A DNA stretch of 64,000 nucleotides from Fibrobacterota bacterium. Lineage in GTDB: Bacteria > Fibrobacterota > Chitinivibrionia > Chitinivibrionales > FEN-1185. The stretch's first letter is position 1. Each line of letters starts with the position of its first letter. The position numbers were made by a program, and so were the translations under genes. The notes beneath the pieces are model-generated. The model saw only the letters and a list, made by a program, of their open reading frames with translations. It did no database searches and was not told the origin of the DNA. The stretch is taken from assembly GCA_003165595.1 (NCBI GenBank), contig PLWQ01000012.1, positions 479,390-543,389 of the forward strand. Reading direction: 5' to 3'. This document shows, piece after piece, positions 58,762 to 64,000 of this stretch.

Positions 58762-60176
58762 AATGCCGAGTAAGCCAGCGCCGGGTTTATCTGCTGTGTG
58801 ACGGCCTGCTGCCCGGGGACGAAAGCGCCGCGCTGGAAGCGCACATTGCAAAATGCAATCGATGCGCGTCCCTGTTGCGCGAAGCGCGGCTGTCGCTGGC
58901 AGTGCTGCGGTCGGTCCGGACGGAGCCGGCGCCTACGGACGAGGCATCGGCAGACGCCGCCATTGCGCGCGGGTTTGAGGCGGCCGGGCGGCAACCCAGG
59001 ATGCTGGAATTCCCGCATGTTCAAAAGCAACGATGGCTTGCCGCTGCGGCGACTGTTGTCTTGTTCGCCGCCGCCTTCTCCGCATACTTTTGTTTACATG
59101 GAGTGAATCGCGAAGGCTTCAGATCTGCGGGCATGAAGTCCGGACCTCAAGGGAGCATCATGTGCACCCTGGCCAGGGACACAACCGTCATTTTTAACAG
59201 GATGTGCGGCCTGCGGATATGTGCAAACTCACGGGTGACTCTCAACCAGCCAAGCCCGCGCGTGGTGCATTTCGATCTGGCAGCCGGCGGCGTGCGCATC
59301 GCAGCTCATAAAGGGCTGTACGATACCATATCGGTCCGGTGCGGAGCGGTTTCGGTGATGGCGACGGGAACACATTTTGCCGTTGACCGCGGCGGCGACG
59401 AAATCCGCGTCGCGGTCGTGGAAGGAACGGTCGTTGTCCGCAACGGACAAACGGGCAGCCGATCGGCGGTCGCCTGCGGCGAGCTCTGCGTTGCAAACGG
59501 CGAAAGCGGCACCATGAGCACGGGTCCGATGCCGCAGTCGTTGCGATCGCAACTTGCCGAGGGTTTCGAGACCCTTGGCCCGTGGGACTTTCCGCTCGGT
59601 CTGTCGCGTGGACAGTGGCCGCAAACGAGATCTGCTCACGCTCAGGAAGACGGTTCTGCGGCCCAACGAACCTTTGCAGCCATCCGGCATACCATCCGCC
59701 GCGCAGAATACGACAGCGCGATTGTCGCCTTAGTTAACTATCTCGCCCGGTACTCCGTCGACAAGGATGTCGCGTGGTGCGACCTTGCGCTCTGCTACAG
59801 CAAGACCTCCCGGTGGGAAAGTGCACTTGACGCCTACAAACATACCATGTCCGCGACATCCGACACCCTTGTGCAGGAAGCCGTTCTCCACAGGAGCAAC
59901 AGCATCCTGTTTTCTAAACTCGCACGGTTCAAGGATGCGGAAAAGGGAATTCGCGACTATCTTGCGGCCTATCCCATTGGAGCGTGGCGCGAGAGGGAAT
60001 ACGGCATGCTGGTAAAGATCGAACTTGCCGAGAAACGGCGGGACGACGCGGCGCAAACCATTGAAGCGTACCAGTCGGAGTTTCCGGCCTCATGCAGCGT
60101 GGAAGAGATGCGCATGGAGATCGCGAATCTCTCGCGGGATTCTGATGTCAAGGGGGACGCCGGTCGCGGACGATAG
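58758..60176 (+). CDS. membrane anti-sigma factor with FecR and TPR domains
   Basis: In this 472-residue protein the N-terminus is a zinc-binding anti-sigma (ZAS) domain with His29, Cys33 and Cys36 in HIAKCNRCASLL. A membrane helix (WLAAAATVVLFAAAFSAYFC, about 93-113) follows. The periplasmic part has a FecR domain (about 140-255: RICANSRVTLNQPSPRVVHF, ATGTHFAVDRGGDEIRVAVV, EGTVVVRNG) and then a TPR-like domain (IVALVNYLARYSVDKDVAWC, LALCYSKTSRWESALDAYKH). FecR proteins sense outer-membrane events and release their sigma factor. Adding TPRs to FecR is less common and suggests protein-partner sensing. The start overlaps the sigma stop by four bases. Confidence 0.85.
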   Translation: MKCRVSQRRVYLLCDGLLPGDESAALEAHIAKCNRCASLLREARLSLAVLRSVRTEPAPTDEASADAAIARGFEAAGRQPRMLEFPHVQKQRWLAAAATVVLFAAAFSAYFCLHGVNREGFRSAGMKSGPQGSIMCTLARDTTVIFNRMCGLRICANSRVTLNQPSPRVVHFDLAAGGVRIAAHKGLYDTISVRCGAVSVMATGTHFAVDRGGDEIRVAVVEGTVVVRNGQTGSRSAVACGELCVANGESGTMSTGPMPQSLRSQLAEGFETLGPWDFPLGLSRGQWPQTRSAHAQEDGSAAQRTFAAIRHTIRRAEYDSAIVALVNYLARYSVDKDVAWCDLALCYSKTSRWESALDAYKHTMSATSDTLVQEAVLHRSNSILFSKLARFKDAEKGIRDYLAAYPIGAWREREYGMLVKIELAEKRRDDAAQTIEAYQSEFPASCSVEEMRMEIANLSRDSDVKGDAGRGR

Positions 60177-60217
60177 CGTGCCGAAAAGAAACCTGCACCG
60201 CCTCACCACCTAAAAAG

Positions 60218-60247
60218 AAGGCCGCCGGATTGACCCGGCGGCCTTTT
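60218..60247. terminator. bidirectional terminator after anti-sigma and paralogue 3
   Basis: An 11-base-pair GC-rich stem (AAGGCCGCCGG / CCGGCGGCCTT) with a six-base loop is followed by TTTT on the plus strand and CTTTTT on the minus strand. It lies between the convergent anti-sigma and paralogue 3 genes. Confidence 0.88.
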
Positions 60248-60268
60248 CGTTACCGATTCCGACTTTTA

Positions 60269-60802
60269 TCACTTGATCTGCTGGATTTCCTTGACAGCCT
60301 TTCTCCAGAAAAGAATGCGATTGCCCTTGATGTTGAGTGAGAACCAGTCGGGCGTGTTGGTGTTCTGGGCCAGGGTGCCGACGTAAATATTGTTTTCGTT
60401 TGAAATCACGCGTACCGTGCGCCCGAGGAAACCAAATGGTATCTGGTCAGAGTTTGAGGTAAAGCTGGTGATTTTCCCCTGCGCCTGGAGGTAGTTCCAG
60501 AACGCGTTGGGCCCTTTCAGGTAGTCCCAGAAAAACACGACTTCGTCCGCTGTCATAGCGCGCTGAATGCCGTCTTTGAACTTCACGGTTGCCTTTGACG
60601 GAACGCCGCCGTTGTCGATCTGGTAATCCATCTCGGCTTCTATGTTGAGAGGAGTAGCGGGATTTGAAATCAGCATCCCTACCGATCCGTCGGCAGCCGG
60701 AGTAACTTTCCAGTTGTCGAACATCTGCTGCGCCGAAACCGGTACAACAAACAATGCGGAAATGCAGCAGCCGGCAATAAGCGTCTTCTTCGCACCTGTC
60801 AT
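60269..60802 (-). CDS. secreted small protein, VKEIQ-tail family (member 3)
   Basis: This 177-residue protein has AGGAGG close before the ATG. A signal peptide (LIAGCCISALFVVPVSA) precedes QQMFDNWKVTPAADGSVGML, PLNIEAEMDYQIDNG, VKFKDGIQRAMTADEVVFFW, QGKITSFTSNSDQIPFGFLG, NNIYVGTLAQNTNTPDWFSL and the tail KAVKEIQQIK. It aligns along its length with member 2 (IEAEMD/IESDLD, GIQRAMTADEV/GVTRAMTPGEV) and shares its final block with member 1. Function is unknown; the C-terminal half might be a small Sm-like barrel, which is a guess from strand pattern alone. Confidence 0.72.
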   Translation of the reverse strand: MTGAKKTLIAGCCISALFVVPVSAQQMFDNWKVTPAADGSVGMLISNPATPLNIEAEMDYQIDNGGVPSKATVKFKDGIQRAMTADEVVFFWDYLKGPNAFWNYLQAQGKITSFTSNSDQIPFGFLGRTVRVISNENNIYVGTLAQNTNTPDWFSLNIKGNRILFWRKAVKEIQQIK

Positions 60803-61347
60803 GGGTCCTCCTTGTAAAATTGGCAGCCCTCGCCTCTTTGAAAATAAGATAGAGCTACACGGGAGGGAAATGTTTTTGTGAGAATCTTGCGGGGGAGGGC
60901 ATTCAACAGGATTAACATGACAATCCGGGCGCCCCGCCTTAACTCAAGATTCCAGGGGATCATGATCTAGTGGGGGCACCGCTCCGCGTTTCCCCCTGGC
61001 CCCAAGCCTCCTCGCCGCGCTACGCGCGTCTGCGGGGTCTTGAGGCACACCCCCTCCAGCGGGAACTCGCACGATGCGCATAGCTTGCGCAATGCGCGTG
61101 TCGCGTTCCCGCAACGCCTTCTCTATGGAAGGAAACAAACCGAATACTATTTGGACCAATTTGGATTGAAAGGCTTGCGGCTAACTAACTTCTACCCGCG
61201 CGCCAGGTTGGACCGCCGGGTGCGCCGGAGCCCAGGGCTGTCTGACCGCGCCGATAGGCGTAGCGGCAGGCAGCACCGAGGCCAACGGGCCGAGCTCATA
61301 GGGAGAACCGCCGCCGAAGGCGGGGCGCCCATATCTACTCTTTGCTC
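60803..61347. other. intergenic with large inverted repeat and GC-rich patches
   Basis: These 545 bases separate paralogue 3 from the ammonia-lyase. They contain a long hairpin (61061-61110) and GC-rich, palindrome-prone stretches (for example GCCGCCGAAGGCGGGGC near 61311). Short open frames are present on both strands, but none has a credible ribosome binding site or recognisable product. The GC skew and structure suggest an old mobile-element or structured-RNA remnant, not identified. Confidence 0.4.
61061..61110. repeat. long imperfect inverted repeat (hairpin)
   Basis: GGGAAC at 61061 pairs with GTTCCC at 61105; inside it, CGCAC / GTGTCG and GCGCA / TGCGC arms pair imperfectly around a TAGCT loop. 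No T tract follows, so it is not a typical terminator. Confidence 0.55.
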
Positions 61348-62931
61348 TTAGTAGTAAATTGACAAATCATCAAACAACTGGCTCGAAAACAGCAATTTGC
61401 GGAACTTCACCAAGTCGTCATGGAATACTCTGGTGTTGTCGTACACCGAAAAATGCGGTTTGAGCGCGTTGTATACCCTGGTGGTGCCCTTCCCCATCGT
61501 GGCCGCGTTGCGAAACGAGAGCGCCTGCATTTGCGCGAGCGTTTCGAGCGTGAGCACGTGCTTGGCGTTGCTCACCGACTTGAAGGCCTTGCGCGCCGCC
61601 ACCGTGCCCATGCTCACCACGTCCTGGTTGGACGCGTTGCACGAGATGGAAAGCGTACTCACGGGATTTGCCATCTGCCTGTTCTCGGCGGTCGTGGACG
61701 TTGCCAGATATTGCGCGCCCATGAAACCCATGGTGAGGCCGACGGTCCCGGCTATCAGATGCTCGGGCAAACCCTCGTTGAGGTTTTTGTCAAGCAGCTT
61801 GTTGAGCTGCCGCTCCGACAGCGTACACAGTTCCGAGACCGCAATGCACAGCATGTCCATGGCAAACCCCACGCTCTGGCCATGAAAATTGCCGCCGTGG
61901 ATGATCTTCTTCTTGTCCGGAATAATAATGGGGTTGTCGTTGGACGAATTCGCCTCAATCTCTATCGTCTTGGTCGCCGCCTCGATCGACTCGCACACCG
62001 GCGCAAGTATCTGAGGCGAGCAACGAATGGAATACACATCCTGCACGTTGATACTGGTCTCGAACACCCTGTCGCCGGTCTGCTGGCGGCGGATGATCTC
62101 GTGCATGTCCTTGCGCAACGTGATGTTTTTCGAGCCGCTGTACAACCGCCGGATGATGCCGGCGACGGCCTTCTGGCCGGGATGCGGTTTAAGCTCGTGC
62201 AGGTCTTCGTCGAAAGCGTCGTCGATGCCGCCGAAGATCTCTATGGAAAACGCCGCATTGACACATGCGATACGGAGCAGCTTCTTGGCGCCGAACAGCG
62301 CGAACGCGGCGATCGCGGTCATGGCGCTCGTGCCGTTCATGATGGCGATTCCCTCTTTGTAACTGAGTCGCGCTGGCGTGAGCCCTGCCCCGGCAAACGC
62401 CTGCGGAGCAGGCATGAATTCCTTCTTATAAAACACATTTCCCTCGCCGATCACTGCGAGCGCAGTGTGCGCAAGATGCACCAGGTCGCCCGACGCGCCG
62501 ACGCTTCCGCATTCCGGGATAAAGGGCGCGATTCCCGCGTTCACCATGCCAGCCACGAGCATAACCAGCTCGGTCCGGACGCCGGAGAACCCCTTGATAA
62601 GCGTGTTGAGGCGGACGGCCAGGACGGCAAGCGCGATGTACGGTTTCAGGGGATCGCCCAGTCCGGCCGCATGGCTCTTGATGAGATTTATTTGCAGCGC
62701 TTCGATATCGTTGTCGTTGATGATCTTGTTGCACATGGGCCCGAACGACGTGTTGACGCCGTAGATTATGCGCTTGGCCTCAATCTCTTCGGTGAGAAAA
62801 TCACGTGATGCCTTGCAGCGCGCAAGCGCGGCCGGGTCGATCTCAACGCGCTTGTCGCCGATGCCGATCGCCACGATGTCTTCGACAGTGAGGTCGTTGC
62901 CGGTGAGGACCACTGCCGGACGATTGTCCAT
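61348..62931 (-). CDS. aromatic amino acid/histidine ammonia-lyase family (MIO enzyme)
   Basis: I start this 527-residue protein at the ATG at 62931 (AAGGAG upstream). The Ala-Ser-Gly that cyclises to the MIO electrophile is in CGSVGASGDLVHLAH (about residues 146-148). Other landmarks are IIYGVNTSFGP (catalytic Tyr), LQINLIKSHAAGLGD, SSNDNPIII and GGNFHGQSVGFAMD. The two residues that set substrate choice are Ser-His (IKSHAAG), the histidase pattern; tyrosine and phenylalanine lyases usually have His-Leu or Phe-Leu there. It should therefore convert histidine to urocanate. No hutU or hutI is nearby, and related lyases are found in pigment clusters, so another substrate remains possible. Confidence 0.85.
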   Translation of the reverse strand: MDNRPAVVLTGNDLTVEDIVAIGIGDKRVEIDPAALARCKASRDFLTEEIEAKRIIYGVNTSFGPMCNKIINDNDIEALQINLIKSHAAGLGDPLKPYIALAVLAVRLNTLIKGFSGVRTELVMLVAGMVNAGIAPFIPECGSVGASGDLVHLAHTALAVIGEGNVFYKKEFMPAPQAFAGAGLTPARLSYKEGIAIMNGTSAMTAIAAFALFGAKKLLRIACVNAAFSIEIFGGIDDAFDEDLHELKPHPGQKAVAGIIRRLYSGSKNITLRKDMHEIIRRQQTGDRVFETSINVQDVYSIRCSPQILAPVCESIEAATKTIEIEANSSNDNPIIIPDKKKIIHGGNFHGQSVGFAMDMLCIAVSELCTLSERQLNKLLDKNLNEGLPEHLIAGTVGLTMGFMGAQYLATSTTAENRQMANPVSTLSISCNASNQDVVSMGTVAARKAFKSVSNAKHVLTLETLAQMQALSFRNAATMGKGTTRVYNALKPHFSVYDNTRVFHDDLVKFRKLLFSSQLFDDLSIYY

Positions 62932-62955
62932 GGGATGACTCCTTCGAAAGAAATA

Positions 62956-62984
62956 TTCACCGCAAAGGCGCAAAGAACGCAAAG
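62956..62984 (+). repeat. dispersed CGCAAAG-type repeat, copy 2
   Basis: Identical over 29 bases to the element at 38973. It lies just upstream of the ammonia-lyase start and forms an inverted pair with the copy at 63092. Confidence 0.85.
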
Positions 62985-63091
62985 TGGAACGCCAAGAAAG
63001 AAGAATCTAGAATCAGAAGAACTCTCGGTAAGGCGCGCATTTCTGAATTCTAATTTCCAATTTTCGTCCTCCACCTGAACTCTGCGGCCTT

Positions 63092-63119
63092 CTTTGCGTC
63101 CTTCGCGTCTTTGCGGTGA
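63092..63119 (-). repeat. dispersed CGCAAAG-type repeat, inverted copy 3
   Basis: On the minus strand it reads TCACCGCAAAGACGCGAAGG followed by ACGCAAAG, matching copies 1 and 2 at 25 of 28 positions. Confidence 0.8.
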
Positions 63120-63133
63120 GGATCTATTTGACG

Positions 63134-63160
63134 AAAAAGGGCATAGACTCGTCTATGCCC
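63134..63160 (-). terminator. Rho-independent terminator of metK
   Basis: On the minus strand a nine-base-pair stem (GGGCATAGA / TCTATGCCC) with a four-base loop is followed by TTTTT. It lies 27 bases after the metK stop. Confidence 0.88.
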
Positions 63161-63187
63161 TCAGGTATGATCCGCTTGCACACCGCC

Positions 63188-64000
63188 TTACTTGATCTTC
63201 GCAGCTTTCTTGATTTTGTCCACCATGTCAAGTTTTTCCCAGGTGAAGTTCGCGAACTCGCGGCCGAAATGCCCGTTGCGCGCCGTCTCGCGGTAAATGG
63301 GACGCCGCAGCTGAAGGCTCTCGATGATCGCCGCCGGCCGCAGATCGAACACCTTCTCGACAATGGCGCTTATCTTGTCGTCCGGCATGATGCCGGTTCC
63401 ATAGGTGTCAACAAAAATGGAAATGGGCCGCGCAACGCCGATGGCGTAGGAAACCTGGATCCGGCATTTCTTTGCCAGCCCGGCCGCCACGATGTTCTTT
63501 GCGATCCACCGAGCCGCGTATGCCGCGCTACGGTCGACCTTGGTGGGGTCCTTGCCCGAAAACGCGCCGCCGCCATGACCGCCGTGGCCGCCGTAGGTGT
63601 CCACGATGATTTTTCTGCCGGTGACGCCGCTGTCGCCGTGAGGACCGCCGATAACGAACCTGCCCGTGGGATTCACGTGATAAACGGTGTTTTTGTCAAG
63701 TAATTTCGCGGGGATGACCTTTTTTATCACTTTTTCGATCATGTCTTTTCGGATCTTTTCGTGCGACACGTCGGGAGCGTGCTGGGTCGAAATCACCACC
63801 GTGTGAACGCGCGCCGGCTTGTCGTTGACGTACTCAATTGTCACCTGCGACTTGCTGTCGGGCCGCAGGTAGGGAATGAGTTTCTTTTCCCTCGCGTACG
63901 TGAGATATTCCACGAGCCTGTGGGCAAGATGGATGGAAAGCGGCATGTAGGTCTTTGTCTCGTCGCACGCGTAGCCGAACATCATGCCCTGGTCGCCGGC
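63188..64000 (-). CDS. metK: S-adenosylmethionine synthetase (5' end beyond window)
   Basis: The last 271 codons of metK are inside the window and the reading frame is open to the right edge, where the conserved [11 protein letters not shown] of the active site appears. Further MetK landmarks are [52 protein letters not shown] and [12 protein letters not shown], which contain the ATP- and methionine-binding Asp, Lys and His residues. The enzyme makes S-adenosylmethionine from ATP and methionine. Sequence and length of the visible part are normal. Any promoter or SAM riboswitch would lie beyond the window. Confidence 0.97.
   Translation of the reverse strand, partial: AGDQGMMFGYACDETKTYMPLSIHLAHRLVEYLTYAREKKLIPYLRPDSKSQVTIEYVNDKPARVHTVVISTQHAPDVSHEKIRKDMIEKVIKKVIPAKLLDKNTVYHVNPTGRFVIGGPHGDSGVTGRKIIVDTYGGHGGHGGGAFSGKDPTKVDRSAAYAARWIAKNIVAAGLAKKCRIQVSYAIGVARPISIFVDTYGTGIMPDDKISAIVEKVFDLRPAAIIESLQLRRPIYRETARNGHFGREFANFTWEKLDMVDKIKKAAKIK

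Noticed and set aside
61061-61110. hairpin as a Rho-independent terminator
   Set aside because: No T tract follows the stem on either strand.
60944-61159. 71-codon minus-strand open frame in the hairpin region
   Set aside because: Arg/Ala/Pro-rich, lies over an inverted repeat, and has no ribosome binding site.
61420-62808. 462-codon plus-strand open frame opposite the ammonia-lyase
   Set aside because: It is a shadow of a gene with complete MIO motifs.
1-64000. CRISPR array
   Set aside because: No regularly spaced direct repeats with unique spacers were seen. The TPR repeats are coding and the CGCAAAG repeats are isolated.
1-64000. insertion sequence or prophage genes
   Set aside because: No transposase, integrase, terminase or capsid gene is visible. 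The only mobile-like content is the toxin-antitoxin island.

Overview
The window reads as a chromosomal segment of a Gram-negative, didermic bacterium with moderately high GC. Outer-membrane and periplasmic functions are abundant: an SLBB-type polysaccharide export protein, two SurA-like parvulins, a TonB-dependent receptor, a large beta-barrel protein, an LpxL/HtrB-type acyltransferase and lipoproteins. Several secreted proteins end in a C-terminal beta-sandwich tail resembling type IX/FlgD-like sorting domains. That combination points to the FCB group, possibly Fibrobacterota or a relative; this placement is inference, and no rRNA is present to test it.

Layout. 1-10466 (minus): one colinear block read mfd -> lipoprotein PPIase -> SurA-like PPIase -> methyltransferase -> ftsE -> nucleotide-sugar epimerase -> SLBB export protein (cut by the left edge). 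10.5-11.8 kb: a small island with an intact ParD/ParE-like toxin-antitoxin pair between two related pieces of PIN-domain toxin gene, plus a sorting-domain remnant. 11.9-17.2 kb (minus): two tandem secreted beta-propeller paralogues, a small Ala/Gln-rich protein, a lone receiver-domain protein and tRNA-Lys(TTT). 17.4-20.9 kb (minus): a 1169-residue outer-membrane protein. 21.0-33.8 kb (plus): recG, a membrane GT2 polysaccharide synthase, a ketopantoate-reductase-like protein and a 2598-residue TPR protein containing six tandem ~273-residue super-repeats. 34.1-37.8 kb (minus): a secreted GH2-like protein and a small Met/His-tailed periplasmic protein. 38.2-40.4 kb (plus): TPM-domain protein, nucleotidyltransferase, LemA.

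40.5-50.0 kb (minus) is the most interesting stretch. A fused alpha-beta 2-oxoacid dehydrogenase E1 is followed two bases later by a protein joining an N-terminal lipoyl domain to a ketoacyl-ACP synthase III. Next come RadC, a TonB-dependent receptor, a PaaK-like acyl-activating enzyme, two tiny coupled genes and a GT2-DUF2062 protein. The gene order suggests that E1 acylates a lipoyl arm carried directly on KAS III, so that branched starter units enter fatty-acid or polyketide synthesis without a free acyl-CoA.

50.1-56.7 kb (plus): a Nudix hydrolase, a lipoprotein, an unrecognised coiled-coil/TPR protein, and a translationally coupled trio (GT-C-like membrane protein, TPR protein, lipid A-type acyltransferase). 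56.8-60.8 kb: three paralogous small secreted proteins, all ending in the same VKEIQ-type tail, surround an ECF sigma factor and its FecR/TPR anti-sigma partner. 61.3-64.0 kb (minus): a MIO-family ammonia-lyase with a histidase-like selectivity pair, and metK cut by the right edge.
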